From Angiostrongylus vasorum (lineage: Eukaryota > Nematoda > Chromadorea > Rhabditida > Metastrongylidae), in NCBI GenBank assembly GCA_018806985.1, contig JADANN010000441.1, positions 202,446-266,445 on the forward strand: a stretch of 64,000 nt of DNA, in the 5' to 3' direction. A program made the translations under genes and the position numbers. Under the pieces are notes generated by a model that saw only the letters and a list, made by a program, of their open reading frames with translations, made no database searches and had not been told where the DNA came from. Positions within the stretch are counted from its first letter, which is position 1. Each line of letters starts with the position of its first letter. Positions 45,501 through 56,677 of the stretch are shown here, piece after piece.

Positions 45501-46069
45501 CGATATAATAACTACCACCAACTGACCTCAGTGCAACCATCCCCGGAAACAATTTTTAGCTTTAAACATACTTCAGATTGTAAAATTAAATCGAGATGTT
45601 TTGAATCCAAAGGATGAAGCTCTAGGTCTTAAAAACCTGTCAATTCAGATGACCGATAAACCATCTTCTACAAAAAAAATCATTATGTTTTAGACTTCTA
45701 AATCAGTCCCACTATGCAAGAATTACTGACAGTTTTCGTAAAACCAGATATTTGTTAAGCCGATAACAAACCAATGTCACATCTTACTGGCGTTAAATCG
45801 CACTTTTCGAAGATCTCCATGATTCACAAGCAGTTGATTAGCGTCTTACATATTGACAACTGCTACCTCTTTTTGCAACGATACGGTGATAAATGTCCAA
45901 CTAAGCAACTATGCGAAACTAAATTAGTAACGAATTGGCTACACAAACATGGTGGCCCTCCTTGCCGCAGCGATCGGCTACAACTGGTGCGACAGACCTT
46001 GCTATGTTAGCGAATTCATGGAGATAGAAAAGTCCATAAGACAACCCGCCAATAACTTCAGACAGTATC
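45501..46069. other. No firm gene
   Basis: Plus frame 45774-46010 is open (..SVLHIDNCYLFLQRYGDKC..) with Cys-rich composition but no family recognised and no clear splice sites. Confidence 0.35.
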
Positions 46070-46553
46070 TGGGAACTATCAGCAAAAGGCGTCGTTTTGT
46101 TTCTTGTTCAGCAATCGCGAGTTGTTAAACGGCATACATTTACTCCATAGAAAAACACAATCAATACAACGGTAGCTGACGCCTCGGCAGTACGCCGTTT
46201 CTTCAGAGCCTGGAAGGGACATATGCTATACAGTTACTGATAACGCTTTCAATGACACTTACAAAAGACGAAAAACTTTTTCCTTCGTTTCTTTGAAAAG
46301 TTTTTCGTCTTTTTGTAAGTGTCATTGAAGCGTTTTGGCCTAGTAAATTGTATGTCAGTATACCCTTCCAGGCTCTGAAGAAGGCAGTACTGCCGAAACG
46401 TCAGCTACTGTTGTATTGTATTGTGTTTTTCTATGGAAGTAAATGTATGCTGTTTAACAACCTCGCGATCGCTGAACAAGAAAACGACGCATTCATATTC
46501 CAATGCCGAGGTTAATAGAAAGTCGATCCTGGGAACTATCAGCAAAAAGGCTA
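46070..46553. mobile_element. Palindromic element with hammerhead cores, copy 3, flanked by a direct repeat
   Basis: Arms of about 200 bp around a centre near 46290 (AAAAACTTTTTCC..GAAAAGTTTTT). Each arm holds CTTACAAAAAGACG, the hammerhead region, CACAATACAATACAACAGTAGC-type spacer, CATACATTTACTTCCATAG and AACCTCGCGATCGCTGAACA. The right arm core on plus is intact; the left arm core on minus is CTGAAGA..GAGGCGTC and so damaged. Outside the arms, CTGGGAACTATCAGCAAAAGGC (about 46070) and CTGGGAACTATCAGCAAAAAGGC (about 46530) form a 22-23-bp direct repeat that looks like a target-site duplication, although about 35 bp of extra sequence lies inside its right edge. Confidence 0.75.
46365..46412 (+). 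ncRNA. Hammerhead ribozyme core in palindrome right arm
   Basis: GGCTCTGAAGAAGGCA, GTAC, TGCCGAAACGTCAGC: CUGANGA box, 4-bp stem II (GGCA/TGCC) with a GTAC loop, GAAA, then CGTC. The flanks match the copy at 16.1 kb (TATACCCTTCCAGGCT before, AGCT after), but stem II differs by paired substitutions (GGCG/CGCC against GGCA/TGCC), which supports an RNA structure. Confidence 0.72.
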
Positions 46554-46689
46554 ATAATTGGGTGTTTTTGCGGGACCCTACAAGAACGTATATTTGTATG
46601 TAAAAAGAAAAAACAAGAAAACAAAAGAAGCAAGAAAGTGGTTTTATAATCAGCCTGAAATAAGTAAACTGGACGAGGCAAAGAGTAAT

Positions 46690-47460
46690 TTTTTCTACTC
46701 AAATAACTTTTACGTGGTTTTAGAGTAGTTGGTGAGATTTTTCCTCTCATGTGACGACTGGCCCTTATCGAGTATTCGATGACAGTCGCACGTCGTCCGA
46801 AAGGACGCTTGCATGCTCTTGGAGGCCAGTACACAGTTCCTTCCATCCATCTATGATGTGTTCTTCATATATAACCAGCACTATGAGTCGAGTAGGTGAG
46901 CACGCAGTTTTCGATCCGTTAATTGGTCCGTGGCTTCTTAAAAGGCCCAAATGCAGCCCTTGCTACCCACTTTTTTTCTCATTAATTTCTTTTTTTCTCC
47001 ATGTTGGTTGGACGTCAAAAACCAGCGTGCTAGGTGGTTTCTGTGATCAAAGAACCATCAAGTTCCATTTGTTCGCCTTCGTACTATAGCTTCTTTATGA
47101 ACTGAGTCTTCGTCCGATTTAAGCGCAGTCCAATCCTTTCTTCGGTACGTTAAGCTTATTTGGAATCTCCTCTATGACACCGATACTCTCAGAAAAGATG
47201 GAGCTGTTATCCGCGAAGAGTCAGTGTATTAAACACCGAATTCTAACACAGGATACGAAAGCACCGATACGTTGTAGTTTCACAAACCTTGCCAGCTTTA
47301 ACATCGCACTTATCAGCGTATTCAAGGCGGTGGACCAGTGTTTTTCTATGATCAAGTTCTTTTGCCGTCAAGACAGCCCGTGTCCTTCGCAGCTCTTCAT
47401 AGAGAGCTTTGTATTCCCGCCTCGTTTGATCCTGAGAACTGAAGCATGTGACAAGGCATC
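46690..47460 (-). mobile_element. Second RTE-family LINE fragment
   Basis: Minus strand: FADNSSIFSESIGVIEEIPN, KLNVPKKGLDCA, YEGEQMELDGSLITETT, AAFGPFKKP, ..RENCVLTYSTHSAG.. These match an RT whose intact form has FADD, LN..GKKIGLR.N, KKTQFMKN.YCEGEQIELEGS.I, AAFGPLKEATD and LRAHLFDSTVLPA. FADD is FADN and there are stops, so it is dead. It is a different family from the elements at 38.8 and 42 kb. Confidence 0.7.
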
Positions 47461-47790
47461 TCTATAGCCAATATGTAACTACGGAATAATTTTTACTTTA
47501 ACACCTTGCGTTTTACCCTAGACAATCATAGACTTATGGTATGAATTCGTAGCAAACCTTATTAAGCCATTGTTTCTTGATATCATCCAAATCCTTCCTT
47601 TTTTCGCAACGGATGCTCTTTACAACGTCCCTATATTTCAGCGACTTTTTTCATCAGCATTAATGAGTGACGACTTGGAGATACCCACGTCCTTAATAAG
47701 GTCCAGAAGGATGTTGTTTCGGAATCGAGATTTCAAACTCTAAACGATATTAAGGTCTCGCTCGAGAACAACAGGAGAATAACAAAAGTT
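47461..47790. other. Probable LINE remains
   Basis: Continues upstream of the RT fragment on minus; possible remains of the N-terminal part but not readable with confidence. Confidence 0.3.
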
Positions 47791-47796
47791 GAGAAA

Positions 47797-49160
47797 CTAG
47801 AGACGAAAGAAAAAAAACCTTGAAATAACCTTAATCTTCCGTTGGACAACACTCCCGGAGTATTCTGAACACAGTTCCGGCGGAAGCGTTATTCGAAGAG
47901 GAATGACTTTGTCAGCACAATCAATAGTTACTGTACAAACAACACACGACGTCCAAATAAGTTTTAAACAATGAAAACCGCTCAAAAAGTAGAAAAACTG
48001 CACCACACTTTGCAAAAACACGGTTACCAGTAGCTATCTGTAAAAGTAGAACCCACTCACAAATCATGATCAGTTTTCGTTCATATGCTTTGGACTGTTA
48101 TTTAGGTACATTAAGGTATAAGACCATACATGGAGTGTCCTTCCAGCGTGCAGGAACTGCAGAAGATATTTCGGCATGGACATTGTTTCCTCTATCGTTT
48201 TTCGGAGGTTTCCAATCTGCAGGTATAAATCGTGTATCAAAAGAAGAACTGGGAAAAAGATAATTTGAAAGAATAATGGTTGACTTAGGTCCAGAAGAGA
48301 CCCGAGCAAGATGAGTAACAAACACTGCCTGCTTCCACATCGAAGAGCGCTGATAGATCGCCCTGATGTGCTATACGCAATTGTCAAGTTCGCACTTCTT
48401 TCCATCCTTTCCTGAACAGCCGGTATCAATCTTTGTAACTCTCTCACTTCATTTCCAAGAAGAAATCCCTGAAAACTTTAACAGTACACGATGCAGCAAT
48501 ATATGTTAAGTGCAGCGGCTGAGGGCTACAATTGAGTTGAAGATGGATCAAAGACTGAAATTATGATTTCACATATCAATTCGTTCTCAATGCAGGTGGA
48601 AATTCACAGAGCTCAATATGTATGTGTCAAAAATATCGCTCAATTTCTTTCGAATCGCAAAGAGGGAACACTTGAAACTCCTCCTCTCATATACAGAGTA
48701 CCTAAATAAATCGAGTCAGCTTCTTTCTATTTAAGCCCGTATGGCCAACATTAATTAAATTGCAAGACTTTGGATGAAGAGCCAGCAAAATGGTACGAAT
48801 AAAATGGGGAACTGAGATCACAATCATCACACTTAGCTAGAGTTCTGCAGTAGCGTCAAAGATTTGAAATCGATAGAAAGACCGCTCCAACATAAACTCT
48901 GGATTCATGGATGAGACATGAAGTAAGTTCAATCCATAATTGTATGCGAGATGGAAACTGAGGGGACCAGTCGTTCCTTGCAAAAAGCAAGACGTAAGAA
49001 ATCCTTGCCGTTTGTACCTGGTAGAGTTCGCTGTAATGTAAGAGTAAAAGTATTTCCACACAAAATAAATAGCATACAAAATTCCATCGATTGCCAAAGA
49101 AAATTCGAGCGATAAGCACTGAATTTTTGAAAGGAAAACACTCGAAAAACAGGATGCCAA
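47797..49160 (-). CDS. Candidate exons of an unrecognised minus-strand gene
   Basis: Open blocks: 48280-48447 (REVRELQRLIPAVQERMERS, ANLTIAYSTSGRSISAL), 48070-48222 after acceptor CCTGCAG (IGNLRKTIEETMSMPKYLLQ, FLHAGRTLHVWS.., ends NEN stop), 47815-47960 (VTIDCADKVIPLRITLPPEL, CSEYSGSVVQRKIK), and 48837-49160 (starts MASCFSS, ends FDATAEL stop). They do not form one obvious chain, and alternative frames are also open. No family recognised. Weak evidence for a real gene. Confidence 0.3.
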
Positions 49161-50301
49161 ATGTACCCCTAGGACGTCGGACTTAGAGACTGGTAGTGCA
49201 ATGGAGACCTCAGCTTCATAAGTTGTTCAGCATCGTCACTACTCAACACTAAAACCTACACATTTTGGCTGACAAAAGGCAAATTCTTCTCTACTACGGT
49301 AATAGCTTCCTACTGGGGATGCTTTTTGCAAAAGCTTTTCTTTTTTGTGGTTGTTTTTTTGACAAGGATTCTATTTCGAACACCAAAGAAGTTGAGCAGT
49401 CGTGTTGGTGCCGCTAATGTTCACGGCTGTTAGAAATATAAAATCTTCGCTTACGGCTTTTTTCACAACCTAAATTTCGACCGTGCCTTCAATTTAAAGG
49501 TGACCTTAGAGAAATATTTGTACCCCTAAAACGGTGGAGCAAACTCTATTTTCTGCCAAGCTCTGAAAACAAATATTCTGGTAGACGAAAAATCATGGAA
49601 AGTTATGGAACACCAGAATCGGGGCACATCTGCCATATTAAAAGCAGAAATAGGGAACCGCGAAACACTCCAAATATCTCCTATGAAATCCGCCGGATTT
49701 ACAGTTTCAAGTGAAGAAAACTGTTTTCGCTGGAAAGCTCAAACCCACCGAAGACATTTCAGTGGCAAATGAAGTATTCAGTGAAAAGCGAGGAAGAGAT
49801 TTCATTTCAACGAAGGGAAAAACTACGACTACAACGATCCAATCACAGTGAGTTAACAATACTTTCAAAACCAATCTTCAAGAGACCATCTCAAAATTGC
49901 ATCTCCATAGTTTGTTCGAGAATTGGCAGTCAGGCCGAGTAATGAACACCAGTAGCAAGCAATGATAAAGGAAATGTCTTGAAAGTAGAACAGACACCAA
50001 AGAAGCGTCAAGCAGGATGAGAACGACTCAGTACGTGTTCTGCTTCAGAAAGCTTTTTCATCGTCACCATTAAGATGATCGACAGCATCACTATAAAATC
50101 CTGCGAATCAGTTCCTTTCCTTCGCCTGAATAAAAGACGAGTAGCATTTCTCCGAATACCTAGATGAGAACAAAAAAAAAGAAACAGAGGCCTTGGAATT
50201 GTGAAACACATAAACATGGCTTTTCAAACATTCCAGTAGCCACACATGTAAGAATTTTTAATAATGAAGTCAACTAACCATCGTTAAACGAGTAGTTTTT
50301 T
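49161..50301. other. No gene recognised
   Basis: AT-rich, frequent stops in all frames, no recognisable repeat. Confidence 0.5.
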
Positions 50302-50570
50302 AGAGGGAAGAGCGTTCGCCTCACAATCCTTTCTGTCAAGGGGAGTATACAGTGCAGGGCCACATCGAACGAGCTTACATGGCTCGAGTTATCCATGATG
50401 CGTTAGAATTGATTAAAAAGTGTTATGAAGTAGTAGGTGTACATTGAATCTGAACACATCAGTCCAACATTTGTTTGCAATGAATTTGCAGAAGTAGATG
50501 AGAGTTTCACGTTGTAAGAAGTACACGTGACTTGAACATATGAGAAACATTAAGACGTGCTCCCTGTTCC

Positions 50571-50667
50571 GCCTTCACAACCTCTCTCAACAGCTGCCGC
50601 CGCTCCGTCACCCACCACATCCAACACACTCATTGCTTCCATGAATTTCTCTTCAGAGAATCCACCC
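50571..50667 (-). pseudogene. Candidate terminal exon, left copy (frameshifted)
   Basis: Same as the exon at 55808-55905 (acceptor TTTCAG, GGFSEEKFMEAMSVLDVVGD) but one base shorter near its end, so the terminal KRL stop is lost and the frame runs on. Confidence 0.45.
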
Positions 50668-50874
50668 TGAAATGAACAAATATGTGTGGAGCTACGTGGA
50701 TCTGTACAACATTAGATGATGTTGATGACGTCATGCAGTGCGCTACTTTCGGTGAAGTTCATTTCACGAGCAACGGAATACTGCCGGTGAAGACAGCAGT
50801 CACAAACGATACTGTCGCCTAGCAGTTGTTCATAAAAAGAAGTCCAGCAAAAAACAGAAAGAAGTCTCTGCGTT

Positions 50875-51165
50875 GGTCAGTCCCTGAGGGATGCGCCACG
50901 CCTTGGACCTCACTTACACCATCCATCGTGGAGTATCTCTTTTTTATTTTATATGATCCCTAGAGACCTGGAATAGCAGGGCTGGAGCGTTCCCAATTAG
51001 ATTGCAGAGAGTGATTTTTTCCCAGACAAGTTCAATACCAATTCCCCAACCCCAGGGGATGAGAGGCTTGGTTGGACCGGAGCGGAATCGAAATAGCACC
51101 ATGCTCGTGATGACGGACACCACTACCACTGTGCTATCCGCCCCCATCGTAGGGGTAATTCAATG
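50875..51165 (-). repeat. tRNA-like SINE, family D
   Basis: On minus: GGGGGCGGATAGCACAGTGG with box A, CTATTTCGATTCCGCTCCGG with box B, CAACCAAGCCTCTCATCCC, CAATCTAATTGGGAACGC. Related to family A in the body and 3' end (CTGAGGGATGCGCCACGCC) but with a different head. Part of the duplicated segment. Confidence 0.65.
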
Positions 51166-51172
51166 CATATCT

Positions 51173-53098
51173 TAAGTATATTTGGAGTCTAATACCTTTC
51201 TTTTCAAATAAGTGAAGTTCACTAAAAGACGTACGCATTGAAATCAGTCCATATTGTTGCCGTTACATTAAGGGTGTGGTTGATATACGCTTAGACCGCT
51301 TTCTTTTGGCGATTTCTGTCTTAACGACAGTTGTCCCTTTCAGTATTTAAATTTACTTGGGATGGCATTTCTGTGGATGCATGCCCTGTATTTGTCTACT
51401 CTTCTTTTTTTCGACCATTTAGTCATAACTGCCAGGAAACGATTAGTATGAAAAAATTTCTGGGGTCGGCTCAACATATGGTGTAAGGTTATTCAAGAAA
51501 AACAACTGCTTATAACTTTTCGATATTTTATGCAAGTAACACTCATTATTATCGTCCTCATCACCTTCTTGCGGAAAGTGGCACTTTCTGATATAATAGC
51601 TGGAGGTTGGCATTTTGTGATGATTCAGCATGGTGCGCTTCTTCGCAGTTGATAAGGACTTCGTCTCAAGTTGATGACGGAGCTCTTCGTAGTTTCATTT
51701 TCCATCAACGAGATTAGCAAAGGTCAAACTAGTGTGGGGATTGACGTCAGAGAACTGTTCTGGGGTTTACCAAAGTTAATCTATTTTAATGTGATCGCTT
51801 GACTCTCACGAATTTTTTTCTAGAAACAGGGGTACTTTTATTTCCTCATATTAATTTGCACTATGGCTCATGCATCGAACGCTCGAGCAGTTTGCTCTGA
51901 AGGTGAACCACTACACTATGAATGCCACATTAGTTTTTGCAGATTCACTTATTGAATGGCATCCATTCTTTGAAATCTGACTCAGTACGTCTGGAGTAAT
52001 AGGGGGCGATCATATAGTGGATAGTAACGACCACGGTTGGATGAGAAAACATTAGAGTAGACCTCAAGAGAATAAAAGGGACGTTGAGTGTGGCCCGAAA
52101 AGTTAACTGAGTATCCAAGTAATATCAGTACGGTGTACGAAACTGGTGGACCACCTTGAGCCTATGTAAGAGAGCGCCTGGTCAGGAAAATTAAAGTTAA
52201 TAAACCTAATAATCTGCTGTGAGCCCATAGGACACAGAGACGTAACGGAGTAGATCTCGAATTAGAAGTTACCATCCGCTGCAGAAATTTAAATACGTTA
52301 ACGCCCAAAACACTAGAAGGTATACTTACGAGGTGGTCTCTGCAATCAGGAACTATCTAGTTCATTTTTTTTCGCCTTCGGACCAGCGGTTTTTTTATTA
52401 AATGGGTCTTCTTCCAATTTATGCGTAGTCCGATCTTTTTTTCCCGCTTCGTTGAGCTCGTTGATCATCATCTCTGCTTCGCTGGCATGCTTGATGCAGT
52501 TGGGGACGAGTCGTTTAGAATGTTAGGTTCGATAGTGGAAAGTGTTTGCAATAAAGACAACTTGCTATTCTCGAAATCTGTCGCTGTCTGATGTGGGAGT
52601 GAACGATGACTGGTGGCTGGTCGAATCATTTTTACGTGAGTGTTAATATGTATTGTTACTATAGCAGAGATGTGCACCTACACGCGTTTTCATGTATGTG
52701 TTTATGTGCGAAATATGTGCGCCTCTTTGTTGAACACAACCCTAATTGTTCCAGATAAGAACCATTGGGTTTTAATTGCCAATGCTAAGCAATTATACTC
52801 ATTCTAAAAGCACAGGAAATTTCGAAACCGTGAAAGCAACATTTTCTTTCAAAGTATTATTTGCTTTCTTTGTCAAATGCTGTTCTTTAGATGTAGTTGT
52901 CTAGGTGCTTGAAAAAGTGTTAGTCAGAAGACGAGGTGCCGGCTGAGAGCGATGAATGAGGTAGGGTTGCGTAGCCTAACTCGTTTAACCAAGCCAAATA
53001 TAACTTGTGCAATGTGTGGTAAAGAGTTTATATTTTATATAATACGGAATATAGATTTATTTAGTACAGAAGCAGTAGCTCCGGGCATAAAATGAACG
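51173..53098. other. No gene; one LINE remnant
   Basis: Apart from the RT remnant at 52370-52490, I see no coding signal or clear repeat. Confidence 0.45.
52370..52490 (-). mobile_element. RTE LINE reverse transcriptase remnant
   Basis: Minus: EAEMMINELNEAGKKIGLRI, NWKKTHLIKK. Matches the E..M.NELNEAGKKIGLRIN.KKTQFMKN segment of the second RTE family, also seen at 47.1 kb. Confidence 0.75.
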
Positions 53099-54960
53099 GT
53101 GGAAACATCAGCATGTTCTGCTGGAAGAAATCTCACTTGTTTAGACCTTTCCTGTTCGAAATATGGGCGACGACGCAAAGAAATGAAGGAAATAAGTGTC
53201 ACGGATTGGACAAAATCAAAGGTTTATATTATTAGAATAAAAGATCATGGATCTTGTTATGAAGAAACCAGTGGTCTTATTCAGGAAAGAAACTATTCTA
53301 TCAGTTGAGAAGTGCCATTTTGAAGTCGAAAGTGGTCATTAATTTCGCATCGAATGCATTTCACACGATGCATGTTCGGTGCCGTGTGTTCCAACACTTT
53401 ATATTGTCTACATCAATACTGTTGAGATACGCAGGTTAATTAACATTGAAAGTGTATTTTCCATTATTTCTATCATCCGTTCAACTCAGCATGAAAATCA
53501 CTAGGATGAAAGGTGAGTTTCTTTCAAAAATGGATTGCTGTTTGTGAAACTTATTGGAGTCCAAAGAATTAACCCGAACAGAATTAATCTATAAAAAAGT
53601 TATTCTGACATGAAAAATGGGCGAGGAGTGGAGAGAGGGTGGGGGGGGTGAATATTTTCACGATTTTCACGCAGTTTTAAGAGTAGTTCCATAAAATTAA
53701 CCTAGTTTAAAGATTTTCTTCAAAAATTTTAACTCCCGATTTCCATTCTCAGTTTAGCATTGCTAAATTAATGTGTCTGAGATGCTTCATTTTCTATTAC
53801 CTGAAGCACTTCAGCTTCTCTCATATTTTTACACTATCATTTAGCTAAAGCATCGTGCATAGTTAATTAGTAATTCGGCAGGTGATCCATAGTATTTGAA
53901 ACTCTTCCACGACAATACGCATTGAAATCTATGTGTACGCTGTTGCACGTTTTGGATACATATCTCGATTTCAACGCATACGAATTTTTCTGGCGTATTT
54001 TTTCCACACAGAGCCTTTTTTGCCAGACTTTTTGTAGGCAGTCACTAACCTGTCAAAGGCGGATTTTGCATTGGAGAAGGGCTGGTCCATGGATAGGTGT
54101 TCTTAATGCATATGCTAGCGAAAAGTACTCTACGCTAAACTTTGACGAGTGGGCCTGCCTGCCTGAATTCCACAACGGATCTACTCGTACTTACACAGTA
54201 AAGTCGAGAAGTTAGAAACATTTTTTTTGTTAGAAAAAGATGTCACGTCACCGAGAGGACTTCTATAAAGGTATATGTGATATATTGAAATCTTATGCGT
54301 CCCTGTAGAGTGCATTTGTCAGTCGGCAAATTACACTCTTAGGGAAAAAAAATCACATTCCCAACTCTTATTACACAATGTTTAAACTTTTATTTATTGC
54401 CTGCTCCTTTTTATCATGGCAAGTTATTGTGCAAGATATAGTCACAAGGGTGCTGAGATATGATGGAAGGTTGGAACCTAAGGTGAGCTTCGAGCCCGTA
54501 ATTGCTCTCCTGTGGATGGCGTGTTACCCGCTCCACCAACCGAGGACTTTGCTTTGCCTTTTTCTCGGCCATTTTTTCTTACTTGAGTCTCTGATATTCT
54601 AAAAGTTTGAATACGGAACATATATTTCACATTGTGCGACTTCTAGAGGAAACTTCTATGAGGGTAGTTGTAGTAATCGTTGTGTAGAGTACTGCTTTGA
54701 AAAAAAATGTATATTTCTAACTCATATCTTCATAACATGTTACTGATGTAATAAACCTTTTATTCACAACATTTATTCATTTGGATTTCTTCTTACAACT
54801 GTTAGTCATCGAAGTGAGTGACTTCAATGGATCGAACCGGCTACTTCTTCTCCCCGTCCTCTCATTCCTCCTTCTGCGACACCTGCTTCCTTTTCTTTTT
54901 CTCAAATAAAACGTTTGGTTTAATGTAATGTTGGCTTTTTTTGTAAACTATTATTTCAAT
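53099..54960. other. No firm gene
   Basis: Open plus frames at 53099-53308 (METSACSAGRN..), 53922-54215 and 54378-54602 have no motif; the last overlaps a SINE. A poly-G run (GGGTGGGGGGGGTG) lies near 53640. Confidence 0.4.
54440..54560 (-). repeat. tRNA-like SINE, family C
   Basis: On minus: GGTTGGTGGAGCGGGTAACACG (box A), TTACGGGCTCGAAGCTCACC (box B), then the family-specific CATATCTCAGCACCC. Confidence 0.6.
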
Positions 54961-54968
54961 TCACGTAC

Positions 54969-55320
54969 CGTTTTTCGCAATATTTGCTGATCTAGCCAAT
55001 TTGTTGGTTGTGGATTCTAATCGATCGCCGCTGCCCAGTGGGTCTATCCACTCTTCCCTCCTTCTCATCCGCCTCAATGTCCTCCTAAAAAATTTAATCA
55101 TTGCCCAGCTTCTGAGATGCCGTTCCGATTCCAATAGCAAAACCAACACCAACTGCAGCGAAGAAAAGAAAAGCGAGAAAAAATCGGAAGTGCTCTCTAG
55201 AAAGCCAGAACTTCATTGGGATATAACAAAAAGTCTTGTATATTTTCGCCAGATATATGTAAATTCCAGAGAAATCCCTTGCCCTATTTTGAATTCGATT
55301 GAAGAAAATCTCTTGTGTTA
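54969..55320 (-). CDS. Candidate exon(s), unrecognised, one membrane segment
   Basis: Minus frame 55320-55095 reads ..RDFSGIYIYLAKIY.., MKFWLSREHFRFFLAFLFFA, AVGVGFAIGIGTASQKLG, with one strong hydrophobic helix. A second block 55080-54969 after TTTTTTTAG reads RTLRRMRRREEWIDPLGSGD, RLESTTNKLARSANIAKN and ends at a strong donor GTACGT. No family assigned. An overlapping plus frame is also open. Confidence 0.3.
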
Positions 55321-55574
55321 AGTTTGATCCCTTAGTTAGTAGTTACTCACCGATTTGCGTGACGTCAACTGGTCGGCCCATGTAACTCTTCTTCCTCGTT
55401 TCTTCTTGTTTTCTTCACAGTTTTTTTTCTTTGTTCTCGCTTTCAAAATTTGAGAATTGGCTTTATGTTCTTTTTTCTCGTAGATTGGTCTTGCAATTTT
55501 TTCTACCATTCTTCAGATTATCGGCTGATTTCGCCAATGGCAGAGGAAGAGCGTTCGCCTCACAATCCTTTCTG

Positions 55575-55685
55575 TCAAGGGAGTATACAGTGCAGGGCCA
55601 CATCGAACGAGCTTACATGGCTCGAGTTATCCATGATGCGTTAGAATTGATTAAAAAGTGTTATGAAGTAGTAGGTGTACATTGA
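55575..55685 (+). CDS. Candidate terminal exon, plus strand
   Basis: After CAGTGCAG the frame reads GHIERAYMARVIHDALELIK, KCYEVVGVH and stops at TGA. The frame is also open upstream. Hydrophilic and helix-like; no family recognised. Also present in the left copy. Confidence 0.3.
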   Translation, partial: SREYTVQGHIERAYMARVIHDALELIKKCYEVVGVH

Positions 55686-55807
55686 ATCTGAACACATCAG
55701 TCCAACATTTGTTTGCAATGAATTTGCAGAAGTAGATGAGAGTTTCACGTTGTAAGAAGTACACGTGACTTGAACATATGAGAAACATTAAGACGTGCTC
55801 CCTGTTC

Positions 55808-55905
55808 CGCCTTCACAACCTCTTCTCAACAGCTGCCGCCGCTCCGTCACCCACCACATCCAACACACTCATTGCTTCCATGAATTTCTCTTCAGAGAAT
55901 CCACC
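55808..55905 (-). CDS. Candidate terminal exon, minus strand
   Basis: Acceptor TTTCAG, then GGFSEEKFMEAMSVLDVVGD, GAAAAVEKRL and TGA. Coding-like composition and clean acceptor, but no upstream exon could be tied to it. Confidence 0.4.
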
Positions 55906-56104
55906 CTGAAATGAACAAATATGTGTGGAGCTACGTGGATCTGTACAACATTAGATGATGTTGATGACGTCATGCAGTGCGCTACTTTCGGTGAAGTTCA
56001 TTTCACGAGCAACGGAATACTGCCGGTGAAGACAGCAGTCACAAACGATACTGTCGCCTAGCAGTTGTTCATAAAAAGAAGTCCAGCAAAAAACAGAAAG
56101 AAGT

Positions 56105-56400
56105 CTCTGCGTTGGTCAGTCCCTGAGGGATGCGCCACGCCTTGACCTCACTTACACCATCCATCGTGGAGTATCTCTTTTTTATTTTATATGATCCCTA
56201 GAGACCTGGAATAGCAGGGCTGGAGCGTTCCCAATTAGATTGCAGAGAGTGATTTTTTCCCCAGACAAGTTCAATACCAATTCCCCAACCCCAGGGATGA
56301 GAGGCTTGGTTGGACCGGAGCGGAATCGAAATAGCACCATGCTCGTGATGACGGACATCACTACCACTGTGCTATCCGCCCCCATCGTAGGGGGTAATTC
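56105..56400 (-). repeat. tRNA-like SINE, family D, right copy
   Basis: Same element as 50875-51165 within the duplication, with one-base indels in C and G runs. Confidence 0.65.
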
Positions 56401-56404
56401 AATG

Positions 56405-56575
56405 CATATCTGATCAACGCAGTGATTTTCTACGGCAACAGACAACTCTGGTGCCAATTTGCAGAACTCTGATAGATGAAGGGCTCGGTGAGCCCAGAGC
56501 GAGGAAGCGAGCCAATGACCACGTATGTATTACAGGGCAGCCCTGAGCACCGCGCTAGACGCACCCATTCCTCTG
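56405..56575 (-). repeat. Decayed SINE fragment, family A
   Basis: On minus: GGGTGCGTCTAGCGCGGTGC (box A), GTCATTGGCTCGC, CAAATTGGCACCAGAGTTGTC, GATATGCATTGAATTA. It abuts the family D element with no gap. Confidence 0.55.
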
Positions 56576-56677
56576 CATTGTAGCTACAAGAACTGTTGTT
56601 GGCAAATTGGATACTATTTTACAAAGATGACTAAGAGAATGACAACAGAAAAATGGAATAAATAGAATCTTAGAAGA

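Larger units (their letters stand above)
50302..51172. repeat. Direct duplication, left copy (870 bp)
   Basis: Matches 55542-56411 almost base for base in the same orientation, 5240 bp away. Differences noticed are six single-base indels, mostly in short homopolymers (GGGG/GGG, CTCTC/CTTCTC, TGGACC/TGACC, CCC/CCCC, GGGG/GGG, GGGG/GGGGG) and one C/T. It contains two candidate terminal exons and one family D SINE-like element. Confidence 0.92.
55542..56411. repeat. Direct duplication, right copy (870 bp)
   Basis: Partner of 50302-51172; see that entry for the differences. The right copy keeps the open frames of the two candidate terminal exons, suggesting it is the original. Confidence 0.92.
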
